Shown here: positions 9,067-18,553 of the stretch, piece after piece
How positions within the stretch are numbered: position 1 is the first letter of the stretch
How the letters are laid out: the number at the start of each line of letters is the position of its first letter
NCBI GenBank assembly: GCA_027488375.1
Contig: JAIYBW010000003.1
Location: forward strand, 372,001 to 436,000
Source of the DNA: Pseudomonadota bacterium
GTDB taxonomy: Bacteria > Bdellovibrionota > Bacteriovoracia > Bacteriovoracales > Bacteriovoracaceae
DNA: 64,000 bases
Direction of reading: 5' to 3'
Notes under the pieces: generated by a model
The model's input: only the letters and a program-made list of their open reading frames with translations
Told to the model about the DNA's origin: nothing
The model's database searches: none
Translations under genes and position numbers: made by a program

Positions 9067-9789
9067 ATGAAATTAAAAATTTTAGGCGGACCAATGAGGG
9101 AGGATTCAGAGGAATATCAAAATCTCATCTCATTTTGCCAGTCGAGTGGCCAAGAAATTTCTTTAGAATGGATTGATGGCCAGTACTGGCTTCACTCTGA
9201 TGACCCTAAAGAAAATCCAGTGAGTGTGATGATTGATAGGGAGTTAGAACGTCATCTTAGCTATTTTAAAAAATCTTCGATCCATAAAGAAATTCTGGCC
9301 CGTGCCCTAGGCATAAAAAGTGGTGTTCGACCAAAAGTCCTGGATCTCACAGGTGGTTTTTTAGGGGATAGTCTTTTGATGCTTAGTTTTGGCTGTGAGG
9401 TCACAACTCTTGAACGCCATCCTGTGGTTTCTTTTCTAATTAAAAGTGCTCTCGCTAATTCCCAACATCCCTTACTCGCGAATCTAAATTATATAGCTTC
9501 AGATGCAGAGACTTATTTGAGGGCCCATTCCTCACAGGAGGTCATATTTTTTGACCCCATGTTTGAGGATGCCAATGAAAAAACTCTCCCTAAAAAAGAG
9601 ATGCGTATATTTCGATCCGTGGTCGGTAAAGACCTTGATGCCAAGGATGTGTGGGCCCTTGGACTATCATGTCGCCCAAAACGTCTGGTGGTTAAGCGCC
9701 CACGACTCTCAGTGGCCCTCGGAAATACCCCGGATATTTTATTTGAGGGCAAGGCCACTCGATATGATGTTTATTTGCCGAAAGAGTAG
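9067..9789 (+). CDS. rsmJ: 16S rRNA (guanine-1516-N2)-methyltransferase RsmJ-like
   Basis: SAM-dependent methyltransferase of the RsmJ (YhiQ) family, which in E. coli makes m2G1516 in helix 45 of 16S rRNA. SAM-binding motif I is LDLTGGFLGDS (residues about 92-102), followed by the acidic ERHPV (116-120), catalytic-region DPMF (163-166), and then the family-specific KKEMRIF and VVKRPRLSVALGN stretches. Length 240 aa against about 250 in E. coli. The start is fixed by the -10 box six bases upstream. Divergent from gcvP, and 50 bases ahead of a kinase gene. Confidence 0.85.
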   Translation: MKLKILGGPMREDSEEYQNLISFCQSSGQEISLEWIDGQYWLHSDDPKENPVSVMIDRELERHLSYFKKSSIHKEILARALGIKSGVRPKVLDLTGGFLGDSLLMLSFGCEVTTLERHPVVSFLIKSALANSQHPLLANLNYIASDAETYLRAHSSQEVIFFDPMFEDANEKTLPKKEMRIFRSVVGKDLDAKDVWALGLSCRPKRLVVKRPRLSVALGNTPDILFEGKATRYDVYLPKE

Positions 9790-9839
9790 AACTTTTGCAT
9801 CAAATCTCCTAAAGTAAAGTCTCAATTTCCGGAGATTTT

Positions 9840-10847
9840 ATGACTACTAAATATGACGTTTATGCCATAGGTAATGCTCTTGTTGATATGGAGTATGAAA
9901 TCAGTGATGATTTCCTTGAAAAGTTTCAAATTGATAAAGGGTTAATGACTCTTGTTGATGAGGCAAGACAAAACGCCCTTCTTGATTCTCTCGGTGGAAC
10001 GCCTCGTAAACAGCAATGTGGTGGCTCTGCGGCCAATACGGTGATTGCTGTTTCTCAATTTGGTGCGAAGGCTTTCTATTCGTGTAAAGTTGCTTCTGAT
10101 CCGATTGGAAATTTCTATTTTCAAGACTTACAAGATAATGGCGTGGATTCAAATCTTAAGATACAAAATCGTCACTCTGGGACAACAGGCAAATGTCTTG
10201 TTCTGATTAGCCCAGATGCTGAAAGAACAATGAATACATTTCTAGGAATAACTTCTTCAATCAGTAAGGAAGAGATCATTCCAGAAGCCATTAAGAATTC
10301 AAAATATATGTATATGGAAGGCTATCTTGTGGCCTCTCCGACTGGAAAAGAAGCTGCTATTGAGGCCCGGGAACTTGCAGAAAGTTATGGCGTTAAAACC
10401 GCTTTAACCTTTTCTGATGTTAATATGGTTAAATTTTTTAGAGAAGGACTTATGGAAATGATTGGCCCAAAAGGGGTTGATCTACTTTTCTGTAATGAGT
10501 CTGAGGCCTTAAGTTTTACCCAAACACAAGATATCTATGAGGCCCGTGAAAAGCTAAAACAAGTATCAAAAACTTTTGTTGTTACTCGTGGTGAAAACGG
10601 GGCTATGATTTTTGATGGTGTTACATTTATTGAAATTGAACCGTATTCAGTGAAGGCCGTTGATACGAATGGAGCGGGCGATATGTATGCAGGAGCATTT
10701 TTATTTGCCATTACTCATAATCATTCTCATGCCTCTGCTGGTAAACTTGCCTCCTTAGCGGCGAGCAGGGTTGTAGGTCAGTTTGGTCCACGCCTGAAAT
10801 GGCATGAGACTCAAGAAATTAGAAATCATATCCTTGGAGATGCATAA
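9840..10847 (+). CDS. PfkB-family carbohydrate/adenosine kinase
   Basis: Ribokinase-fold kinase, 335 aa, closest in style to the adenosine-kinase-like group. N-terminal GNALVDMEYEI, the GGSAANT substrate-binding segment at about 60-67, and the C-terminal DTNGAGDMYAG (about 274-284) holding the catalytic Asp and anion hole. Substrate cannot be assigned: adenosine, ribose or another sugar are all possible. GGAG lies about seven bases before ATG. The stop TAA shares its last A with the ATG of asnS, so the two genes are translationally coupled. Confidence 0.85.
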   Translation: MTTKYDVYAIGNALVDMEYEISDDFLEKFQIDKGLMTLVDEARQNALLDSLGGTPRKQQCGGSAANTVIAVSQFGAKAFYSCKVASDPIGNFYFQDLQDNGVDSNLKIQNRHSGTTGKCLVLISPDAERTMNTFLGITSSISKEEIIPEAIKNSKYMYMEGYLVASPTGKEAAIEARELAESYGVKTALTFSDVNMVKFFREGLMEMIGPKGVDLLFCNESEALSFTQTQDIYEAREKLKQVSKTFVVTRGENGAMIFDGVTFIEIEPYSVKAVDTNGAGDMYAGAFLFAITHNHSHASAGKLASLAASRVVGQFGPRLKWHETQEIRNHILGDA

Positions 10848-12241
10848 TGAGTGACTATCTTTTAATTAAAAAAGTATTCGATGTTAAACCGGTGGATCAG
10901 ATCATCACTGTAAAGGGATGGATTAAATCATTGAGACAATCTAAAAAATTCTCTTTCATGGTTTTAAATGATGGAACAACTCAAAAAGATCTTCAAATCA
11001 TCGTGGATGCGAGTCTTGAAAATTACGAGGAAGTCACAAAGCTTACAATGGGATCTTCTGTTGAGGTTGAAGGACTTTTAGTTGCTTCTCAGGGCAAGCA
11101 ACCCATAGAGATGCAGGCAAAAAAAGTTCATGTTTTTTGTGTTAATGCTGAAGACTATCCTCTCCAGAAAAAAGAAACTTCACTTGAGTATTTAAGAGAA
11201 ATTGCTCATTTGCGTTCTAGGACAAACACTTTCTCCGCCGTTTTTAGATTAAGACACGTACTTGCTCAGGCAACCCATGAGTATTTTTCAAATGAAAATT
11301 TTACGTATCTCCATACTCCTATCATCACGGCTTCTGATGCTGAAGGTGCTGGTGAGATGTTTCGTATATCGACACTTCATCTAGATAAGCTTCCTCGCAC
11401 TGATAAGGGGCAAATTGATTTCACAAAAGATTATTTTGGAAGAGAAACATTCTTGTCTGTTTCAGGTCAGCTTGAGGCGGAAACATTTGCTGTTGGTGGA
11501 TTAGGACGAGTTTATACATTTGGTCCTACATTTCGTTCAGAAAATTCAAATACGGCCCGTCACCTTTCTGAGTTTTGGATGGTCGAGCCTGAAGCAGCCT
11601 TCAATACACTTGAAGATAATGCGAAGTTGGCGACAGGTTATGTTAAGCACTTAATTAAAAAATCAATTGAGCAATGTGGTGATGAATTAGAATTTCTTGC
11701 TTCAAGATATGCTCCGGAAAACCTCAAGACCTTAGAACATGTGATGAATTCACCTTTTGAGATGGTGACTTATACTAAAGCGATTGAGATCTTGACTGAA
11801 GTTTCAAAAACTCACAAGTTTGATTACCCAGTTAGCTGGGGTATGGACCTTCAAACAGAGCACGAAAGATTTTTAGCTGAACAATACTTCAAGCGTCCTA
11901 CAATTGTGACTGACTACCCTAAAGACATCAAAGCTTTCTATATGAAGCAAAATGAAGATGGAAAAACAGTTCGCGCCATGGATGTACTTGTTCCAGGTGT
12001 GGGTGAACTTATTGGGGGATCTCAACGTGAGGACAACTATCAAAAGTTAGTTAACCGCATGGAAGAAATGAAAATGGATACTAAAAATTATTGGTGGTAT
12101 CTCGACTTAAGAAAGTATGGATCAGTACCTCATGCTGGTTTCGGTTTAGGTTTTGAAAGAGCTGTCATGTATATTTCTGGTATGAGCAATATTAGAGACG
12201 TGATTCCGTTCCCAAGAACACCAAAGAATGCGGAGTTTTAA
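10847..12241 (+). CDS. asnS: Asparaginyl-tRNA synthetase
   Basis: Class IIb synthetase charging tRNA-Asn, 464 aa (E. coli 466). An N-terminal OB-fold anticodon-binding domain (about 15-105) is followed by the class II core. Motif 2 is FRSENSNTARHLSEFWMVEPE-like near residue 230 and motif 3 is GFGLGFERAVMYISG near the C-terminus. The AsnRS-type HLSEFWMVE distinguishes it from AspRS. Overlaps the kinase gene by one base. No terminator is seen; a decayed dehydrogenase begins right after the stop. Confidence 0.97.
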   Translation: MSDYLLIKKVFDVKPVDQIITVKGWIKSLRQSKKFSFMVLNDGTTQKDLQIIVDASLENYEEVTKLTMGSSVEVEGLLVASQGKQPIEMQAKKVHVFCVNAEDYPLQKKETSLEYLREIAHLRSRTNTFSAVFRLRHVLAQATHEYFSNENFTYLHTPIITASDAEGAGEMFRISTLHLDKLPRTDKGQIDFTKDYFGRETFLSVSGQLEAETFAVGGLGRVYTFGPTFRSENSNTARHLSEFWMVEPEAAFNTLEDNAKLATGYVKHLIKKSIEQCGDELEFLASRYAPENLKTLEHVMNSPFEMVTYTKAIEILTEVSKTHKFDYPVSWGMDLQTEHERFLAEQYFKRPTIVTDYPKDIKAFYMKQNEDGKTVRAMDVLVPGVGELIGGSQREDNYQKLVNRMEEMKMDTKNYWWYLDLRKYGSVPHAGFGLGFERAVMYISGMSNIRDVIPFPRTPKNAEF

Positions 12242-12669
12242 ATCAAAGTTGCTGTCGTTGATGGTGGCCCAATTGGAATAGGACTGGCGATTATTAAAAA
12301 TCTTCAATCACAAGGGATTAACGCCATTTCCTGGGATATTAATCCCCCCTAAGAAGATGTTCCCTATATCGTTTGTGATGTTGCAAGCGAAACTTCAGTT
12401 TATGTCTTCAGTGGAAGAGTTCCCTCTTGAAAAGTGGAACCAATTGATTTCAATTCTTCTTACCGGTACTTTTTTTTATGCTCAAAGCACCTTATTCCCT
12501 GGATGAAAAAAGAAGGGTGGGGCCGCATGATAAATGTTTCAAGTATTCATGGTAAGTTTGCTAGTCCATTTAAGGCTGCTCATGAGTGAAGATCAAGTTG
12601 CAGACATGGTGAATTATTTTATCTCAGATTCTGCTGCAGCAATCACTGGCGAAGCTTTTTCTCTTCATT
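12242..12669 (+). pseudogene. Remnant of a short-chain dehydrogenase/reductase
   Basis: Translation in changing frames gives recognisable SDR pieces in the correct order: the NAD-binding VAVVDGGPIGIGLAIIKNL, then after a stop at 12350 DVPYIVCDVASETSV, then in another frame FPLEKWNQLISILLTGTFF and MKKEGWGRMINVSSIHGKF (active-site Ser region), and finally DQVADMVNYFISDSAAAITG. The YxxxK catalytic segment is lost in a deletion just after KAAHE. About 430 bases remain of an expected 750-780. The order and wording resemble 3-hydroxybutyrate dehydrogenases. Its tail overlaps the end of the convergent M28 peptidase gene. Confidence 0.8.
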
Positions 12670-13590
12670 AATAAGGTTCTCTGTTGCCAGTAGAACGGCT
12701 TCTAAAATGTTTTTCATGTAATTAAAGTTTAGGCGCTCATCAACAACATCACATTTTGAGTGATAACAAGGGTCAGCATCTCCACCGAAAAAGTTCTCTG
12801 AAATGACGACTGCTGGTAAACCATTTCTCCAAAATGAAGCATGATCGCTTCTATCTGTACAGGCCTTGACTATGGTTAAAGGAAGTGAAAGTTCTGAAAT
12901 TGCTGAGCGAATTGATTGAGAGAGATGAAGAGAGCTTGGCTTTTGACAATCAATCACATGAAAGCTTCCATCTTTTCTTTGATTCACACCCATCATTTCA
13001 AAATTAATATTGCCAATAATGTCTTTCTTATTTTTTAAGGTGGCCACATAAGCATCAGAGCCAACTAAGCCTATTTCTTCCTTATCAAATCCTAAAATCC
13101 TTATTGTATAGGGGTAATTCTGTTTTGAAAGTTCTTTGGCAACGGCCAATAAACCAATTGTTCCTGTTCCATTATCATTGGCACCGGCACATTTAACGCT
13201 ATCGATGTGGGATGAGAGGATTAGGACCTTCTCAGGATTTTTAAAACCAATTTTTTCTGCGATAAAGTTTGTTCCATTTCCAAAAGGTTGAGATGAAACT
13301 GAAAAACCTATTTTGTTATATTCCTCTTGAAGAAACAGTCTTGCTGAATCCAAGTTCTCAGTTGAGCGACGATCAGGCGTAGAGGAAAATTCTTTTAATT
13401 TTTCTTTGAAAAAAGAGATATCAATTCTTTCTTTCTTGATCCCCTGTGATTTTAAATTTTTGATGCCTGCAAGAGGGAATTCATAACGAACTGAGAGATA
13501 AGCTTCATAATCTGTTCTCCAGTCATGATTCTCATGGGGCAGGGCAGGTAGAGAAAGAAGCGTTAAAAGGAGCAGAGTCCATTTCATCAT
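12643..13590 (-). CDS. Secreted M28-family zinc aminopeptidase
   Basis: Exported co-catalytic zinc exopeptidase, 315 aa. Signal peptide about 1-18 (MMKWTLLLLTLLSLPALP). M28 ligands and catalytic residues appear in order: H128-x-D130 in SSHIDS, bridging D139 in GANDNGTG, E171/E172 in DKEEIG, and H276 in YHSKCD. SDHASFW is also typical. Removes N-terminal amino acids from peptides in the periplasm or medium. AAGGA is three to six bases before the ATG pair. The last nine codons run over the decayed SDR remnant, so its C-terminus may have been reshaped by that deletion. Confidence 0.9.
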   Translation of the reverse strand: MMKWTLLLLTLLSLPALPHENHDWRTDYEAYLSVRYEFPLAGIKNLKSQGIKKERIDISFFKEKLKEFSSTPDRRSTENLDSARLFLQEEYNKIGFSVSSQPFGNGTNFIAEKIGFKNPEKVLILSSHIDSVKCAGANDNGTGTIGLLAVAKELSKQNYPYTIRILGFDKEEIGLVGSDAYVATLKNKKDIIGNINFEMMGVNQRKDGSFHVIDCQKPSSLHLSQSIRSAISELSLPLTIVKACTDRSDHASFWRNGLPAVVISENFFGGDADPCYHSKCDVVDERLNFNYMKNILEAVLLATENLINEEKKLRQ

Positions 13591-13681
13591 TTATCCTTAG
13601 ATTTAATCCTTATTAATTAGCACGAAGTCCTCATAACTTAAAGAGAAGGGGGTCATTTTTCAATCTTTTTATGCACTGTGT

Positions 13682-13711
13682 TTGACGGCCTGTTTGAACT
13701 CTTGGAACAAT
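13682..13711 (+). promoter_or_regulatory. Leaderless promoter of the CAP lipoprotein
   Basis: TTGACG (13682-13687), 18-base spacer, AACAAT (13706-13711), six bases, ATG 13718. Confidence 0.6.
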
Positions 13712-13717
13712 CTAAGT

Positions 13718-14212
13718 ATGCATTTATTTTTATTAATAGTTCTGTCGTTTTCTCTTGTAGGTTGCGGTAAGGGGTTCAAAAAAGATAATACCTTACCTGA
13801 AGCAACTCAAGTCCCATCGACTCCTGATCAATACACTATAAATCAAGATTATTTGATTCAGCTGAATCAGTACAGAGTGAGTAAAAAGCTTAGGCCTCTT
13901 ACTTATAGTTCCTTTATTGAGGATGAGGCCTTATCCCATTCACGATCAATGGCCCTATATACGACAACTTTTGGACATGTCGGTTTCAATCGGAGATGCA
14001 AAAGAATAAAAACGAAATTAGGGCCTATTCTCCAGTGTGGAGAGGTCGTGGCCATGGGACAGAAAACAGCTTCATTGGCCATGAAGTCCTGGCTCAACTC
14101 AGATATTCACCGTCAGGAACTTGAAAATCCTGATTATACCCATACTGCTATAGGAACTTATAAAAGTTTAAGTGGCACGTCTTACTGGACTCAAATTTTT
14201 ATTGAGAAATAG
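13718..14212 (+). CDS. CAP-domain (SCP/PR-1) lipoprotein
   Basis: 164-residue lipoprotein: signal peptide with lipobox LVGC, Cys16. The rest is a CAP domain: LIQLNQYRVSKKLRPLTY (first helix), DEALSHSRSMA, then FGHVGFNRRC with the family His, CGEVVAMG with its Glu, and SWLNSDIHRQELENPDYTHTAIG, whose His completes the CAP cavity. Bacterial CAP proteins are mostly of unknown activity, some binding lipids or acting on cell walls. The frame is open to 13682 but that stretch is promoter; ATG 13718 gives the signal peptide and the six-base spacing to the -10 box. Confidence 0.85.
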   Translation: MHLFLLIVLSFSLVGCGKGFKKDNTLPEATQVPSTPDQYTINQDYLIQLNQYRVSKKLRPLTYSSFIEDEALSHSRSMALYTTTFGHVGFNRRCKRIKTKLGPILQCGEVVAMGQKTASLAMKSWLNSDIHRQELENPDYTHTAIGTYKSLSGTSYWTQIFIEK

Positions 14213-14214
14213 CT

Positions 14215-17200
14215 CTAATTAAAAGCTATACGGAGTGAAGAGTTTCCATCTTGGGCCTTAATCACATTAAGGTTAACTGGTATTGAAGTGGTGAGCTCTT
14301 TAATATGGGAAATAACTCCAATCATGAGTCCTCGAGTTTGAATTTGTTTTAAAACATCTAAAACATCATGAAGTGATTCTGAGTCTAAAGTGCCAAAGCC
14401 CTCATCAATGAATAATGAATCTATTTCGGCTTTACCTCGGGTCATTTCCGCCAATCCGATGGCCATGGCCAGTGATACCATGAATGTTTCACCCCCGGAG
14501 AGGGTAGATATTTTACGAACCCCTCCGTCCCGAAATTTATCCATGATAAAAAATTCGGGAGTCATTTTATTAGATTTTGAGAAATGAATAATTTCATATC
14601 TTCCCTGACAAAGCTTTTGGAGTTCTTCATTCGTCTGGATGATAAGATTTTCCTCTACGATTGAAAGTACAAAAGTTCTGAGTTCATCTTTACCTAAGAC
14701 TTCATATAAGCGTACTTTTTTCTGATGTTTTGAAACGAGGTCATTGGTTTTTAACTCGAGAATTTTAATTTTGTCTTGTTTCCTTTCCCAGGCCTCATGC
14801 TTCGTTTTGAGTGAGGCAAGTTCCATTTTGAGATCAGTCGTCTTATTTTTATGGAATTCTTTTTGGTTTATGATGAGATCATGAATAGGGATGAATAATT
14901 CAATAGGATCTGAAAGTGTAAGATCAAAATTTTTAAAACTTGTGACAATTAATGCAATCTCATCAGTCGAAGGTTTAAATTCTACATTTGAAATTTCTTT
15001 GAGGCTTGCAAGCGTTTTTGAGAAAACCAGATCTATCTCTTTTATGATGTCGTCAAGCGAGATGAGTCTACTTTGTAGCTCTTTTATTTTTAGCTCTTGA
15101 ATTCTTAATTCTTTATCCTTCACTGAAAACAAATCTGTTTTTTCTTTTAGTTCATTTGTCATATCTTGAAGGATCGAAGCAGCTGTTTTGGTGCCTAATT
15201 TTTTTTCCAGATCATGTTTCAAGGTTGCCGTTGCTTTATCTTGATTAGAGATAACTTCTATGAGTTGATTCAAATTCAAGGAGAGTTTGTTTGCTTGATC
15301 GGTGTGAAATGATTCAAGTTGCAAGCTTTTTTCAATCTCAAACTCCATTTCATTCATCTTGCGAAAGAATTTCTCATCATTTTTGAGTGTTGCAATAATA
15401 TTATTATCAAAAGGAGTGAGTAAAGACATCTCTTGCTCATATTTATGAACGGATTCCGTTGAGTTTTGGATTTCCTTTGTCAGGTGATCGAGGTCTTTTT
15501 CTAATTCTTTAATTTTTTCGGTTTCATGGAGTAAATCTTTTTTTATAGTTTCAAGTTCCTGAGCTTCTTTTTCCGTCTGCCAGAGGTTCTTTTGTGACAG
15601 ATCAATTCTTTGGCGAACCTCATCAATGCTAGGAATATTTGAATGCAGATTAGATTTAATCTTTTCTGAAAGTTCTTGGTTCTCAGCAAGGTCAGTTTTG
15701 AGTTGAATTATTTTTTTCTTAAGTCCCTCAATTTCACTACCAAGAATTGTTTGATGATGGACAAGCTCTCTTTCATTCTTTATCACATCGGATAGATCTC
15801 TCATCACTTGATCATTTTTAATTTTGTTAATTTCCTCAATGCTAAATGGAGAGCGACAAACGGGGCATTGCTCAGATTCTTGAGTCGTCGGATGAGTGAG
15901 ACACTCCTCAATGGCCGAAAGAAGTTTCCCCATTCGGAGTTCTTTTTGAATATTTTCTAATTTCTTGTCGCCTTCATTTTTTAAATTTAATTTTAAAGAA
16001 AATTCCTCGTCGGCTGCTCTAACTCCAAGAAGGGTTAGTTTTTTCTTATTTTCTAATTCTGCTAACTTTTCATGAGAAGATGTGTTCTGGTTTATTTTGT
16101 CTAGGACTAAAGCTTCCTCTTTTTTTAGCCCTTCCACTTCATTTTTTATTGAATTTATTTTTGATGTACTAATGACTAGTGCTTGAATCTTGTTTGTTTT
16201 TTCAAGCTGTATTTCTTTATTCTTTTGGAGAATTTCTTTTTTTGTTTCAAATTCTTTTGTTTTTTGTTCGAAAATGTTCCATTTCTCAAAAAGATCAATG
16301 AGGTCAATCCTTTTAAGGAGAGAGTGGTTATGGACTAATTTCTTTTCTAATTGATTTCTTTCTCTTTTTTGTTCTTCAAGTTTTAGCTGGTTTTTGTCCT
16401 TGTTTTCGAGGAGTGATTTAATCTCTTGCTCCAAATTGTTTTTTAAGGTCGTGTTTTTCGCCAGCTCGGTCTTAAAGAATTTTAATTTCTCCTCTTCTTT
16501 TAGGAGTTCTTGGAGGATGGGTCTTTTTTCATCAAATATTGATTTTAAATGATCTAGATCTTCTTGATAGTCTGATTGTGATTTAGAGAGAAGGTTGAAT
16601 TGAGTTGTTTCCTTAGCGAGACCTTCTTTTAATAGTCCAACCTTCGATAAGTTTTCATTGTTTTTCTGATGGTAAGTCATTAGGCTTGAATAATTAAAGG
16701 CTAATTTTTCAATGATCTCAACCCAGTTGTCATAAATTATCGTTTTTGTTTTTAATTCTGTTATCTTCCCAGTGAGGGTTTCCCCTTCCTCATCCGGTCC
16801 CTTGAGAGCATACAGCTCTATATCAATCTCTCTTATTTCCTTCTCTAAATCATCTTTCTCTTTTTTTAATATATTTGAAAGGCTATCGATGAGTTCGCCT
16901 GGGTAAAGTTTTTCCAGGATTTCTTTTCTCTCAGTGAAATTGGCGGTTAAGAAACGTGCAAATTCCCCTTGATTGAGGATGATACACTTGCAAAACTGAT
17001 CGAAATCCAACTGAAGAATATTTTCGGCTTTTTCGTTGAGGATGACTTTAGGAGAATTAAACTCTGCCGCTTCCATCTGATAAAGTTCTCGACTTGGTAC
17101 TTGTGGTGTTGAGTAGAATTCACCATTTTGTTTTCTCGTTTTCACTTTCCAAATAGCGTAATAAATTTTACCTGCTGCTTGAAAAATAAGTTCAATAGCA

Positions 17201-17424
17201 CCTTCCTTCTCACCAAGAGTGACAAGGTCATTTTGATTTATATTTGACTTGTAGACTTTTCCATAAAGAACCAGACCGATACTGTTGAGAATCGTTGATT
17301 TTCCTGAGCCTGTTTCTCCCGTTATGGCAAAAAGAGAACTTTCTTTTTGAATATCAGCAAAGTTGATTTCGTGCTCACCTCTAAGAGATGCGATATTTTT
17401 AATCTTTAATTTGATCAGGCGCAT
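14215..17424 (-). CDS. sbcC: SbcC exonuclease subunit (Rad50-like SMC ATPase)
   Basis: ATPase subunit of the SbcCD (Mre11-Rad50) nuclease that cuts hairpins and processes DNA ends. 1069 aa. Walker A GETGSGKS (36-43) and N-terminal lobe, two long Lys/Glu-rich coiled coils, zinc hook CPVC (C520, C523) at the middle, then the C-terminal lobe with signature LSGGETFMVSLAMA, Walker B SLFIDEGFG and the D-loop. Begins inside the 3' end of sbcD (26-base overlap), indicating coupled translation. Last gene of the tmk-to-sbcC run; it ends three bases from the convergent CAP lipoprotein gene. Confidence 0.95.
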   Translation of the reverse strand: MRLIKLKIKNIASLRGEHEINFADIQKESSLFAITGETGSGKSTILNSIGLVLYGKVYKSNINQNDLVTLGEKEGAIELIFQAAGKIYYAIWKVKTRKQNGEFYSTPQVPSRELYQMEAAEFNSPKVILNEKAENILQLDFDQFCKCIILNQGEFARFLTANFTERKEILEKLYPGELIDSLSNILKKEKDDLEKEIREIDIELYALKGPDEEGETLTGKITELKTKTIIYDNWVEIIEKLAFNYSSLMTYHQKNNENLSKVGLLKEGLAKETTQFNLLSKSQSDYQEDLDHLKSIFDEKRPILQELLKEEEKLKFFKTELAKNTTLKNNLEQEIKSLLENKDKNQLKLEEQKRERNQLEKKLVHNHSLLKRIDLIDLFEKWNIFEQKTKEFETKKEILQKNKEIQLEKTNKIQALVISTSKINSIKNEVEGLKKEEALVLDKINQNTSSHEKLAELENKKKLTLLGVRAADEEFSLKLNLKNEGDKKLENIQKELRMGKLLSAIEECLTHPTTQESEQCPVCRSPFSIEEINKIKNDQVMRDLSDVIKNERELVHHQTILGSEIEGLKKKIIQLKTDLAENQELSEKIKSNLHSNIPSIDEVRQRIDLSQKNLWQTEKEAQELETIKKDLLHETEKIKELEKDLDHLTKEIQNSTESVHKYEQEMSLLTPFDNNIIATLKNDEKFFRKMNEMEFEIEKSLQLESFHTDQANKLSLNLNQLIEVISNQDKATATLKHDLEKKLGTKTAASILQDMTNELKEKTDLFSVKDKELRIQELKIKELQSRLISLDDIIKEIDLVFSKTLASLKEISNVEFKPSTDEIALIVTSFKNFDLTLSDPIELFIPIHDLIINQKEFHKNKTTDLKMELASLKTKHEAWERKQDKIKILELKTNDLVSKHQKKVRLYEVLGKDELRTFVLSIVEENLIIQTNEELQKLCQGRYEIIHFSKSNKMTPEFFIMDKFRDGGVRKISTLSGGETFMVSLAMAIGLAEMTRGKAEIDSLFIDEGFGTLDSESLHDVLDVLKQIQTRGLMIGVISHIKELTTSIPVNLNVIKAQDGNSSLRIAFN

Positions 17425-18547
17425 TTTTAGCTTTTTGAATGAGTTCTATAAAATCGGATTTAATTTCATCCGGTACTTTTTCAAGTGCAGGATATTTTTG
17501 TTTGTAAAATTCTTCAAAAATTTCAGTTAATCCTAGTTCAAAGATTTTTTTCTTTGAAGGCTTTTTAATTTCTTTGGGATTGAATTGAGGGATGTAGGAA
17601 AGTAATTCCATCCCTTTTTGCTTTAGGATCGCTTTCATCTCATCAATAAGCCCTAAGACTGGGCTATCTAAATCAATTTGAACTTCTACCATAGGTGTGA
17701 GTTTTGACTGACTCTGAAGCTGGGATAGATCATTCTTCCAATCTGCGATATTGGTTTTTATGAGATGGAAATCTCTCCATTGTGGGATAAGATGATCCGT
17801 GACTGTTATGAGTCCATCTTTAACTTCTAGTATTTTTATTATCTTTTTTTGAGTCTCGGAAAATCTCATGGGAAGTGGTGAGCCAGAATAAAAGGCATTG
17901 CCAGAAATCTTTTGCGCCTTATGAATATGTCCAAGGGCCACATAATCAAATTGAGATAACTCTTCACTTGGAATCGAATCAATTCCAGATAAAGTAACGA
18001 CCTGTTCACTTCCTGCACTTTCAAATTTTCCGGCCAGGTGATGGAGCATGAGAATTTGGGGATATTTCTTATCTCTTTGAAGATATTTTTTCAACGCATC
18101 TAAGACATTCCCCTCCCCATGAGGAAGAAGCTCATAAGATCTAAAAAAAGGAATTGAGCAGAGGTCAATTGTCTCACCTTTAAAGGACAATCTTTTCCAG
18201 TGTTCGTCTGTGTTTGACGAGAGTCTACCCCAAACGGTTACTCTATGATGTTTGAGTATCTTTGATGGTGCATCAAGCAAAATTCCAGAGTCATGGTTTC
18301 CTGCAATGAGATAGCAATGCGTTTTCGTTTCTTGAGAAAGGCGATGTAGAAAATCATAAAATATTTCAAGAGACTGATGTGGGGGAGTGGGAACATCAAA
18401 TATATCGCCTGCGATAAGCAGGGCATCTACTTCCTCGGCGATAAGAAAGTTAATAAGCCAATCAAGAAATAAGAGATGCTCCTCTGTCCTATCTAGTCGA
18501 AAGAGTTTTTTACCTAGGTGCCAGTCAGAGGTATGAAGTATTTTCAT
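17399..18547 (-). CDS. sbcD: SbcD exonuclease subunit (Mre11-like)
   Basis: Metallophosphoesterase nuclease subunit of SbcCD, 382 aa. Metal-binding motifs in order: HTSDWHLGK (about 5-13), LIAGDIFD, IAGNHDSG, LHHLAGK and GHIHKAQ. C-terminal capping region is Lys-rich. A GTG immediately precedes the ATG; ATG 18547 is chosen, with GAGG about eight bases upstream. The start lies a few bases past the ricT stop, so it is probably cotranscribed with ricT, and its end overlaps sbcC. Confidence 0.95.
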   Translation of the reverse strand: MKILHTSDWHLGKKLFRLDRTEEHLLFLDWLINFLIAEEVDALLIAGDIFDVPTPPHQSLEIFYDFLHRLSQETKTHCYLIAGNHDSGILLDAPSKILKHHRVTVWGRLSSNTDEHWKRLSFKGETIDLCSIPFFRSYELLPHGEGNVLDALKKYLQRDKKYPQILMLHHLAGKFESAGSEQVVTLSGIDSIPSEELSQFDYVALGHIHKAQKISGNAFYSGSPLPMRFSETQKKIIKILEVKDGLITVTDHLIPQWRDFHLIKTNIADWKNDLSQLQSQSKLTPMVEVQIDLDSPVLGLIDEMKAILKQKGMELLSYIPQFNPKEIKKPSKKKIFELGLTEIFEEFYKQKYPALEKVPDEIKSDFIELIQKAKNAPDQIKD

Positions 18548-18553
18548 CACTTA

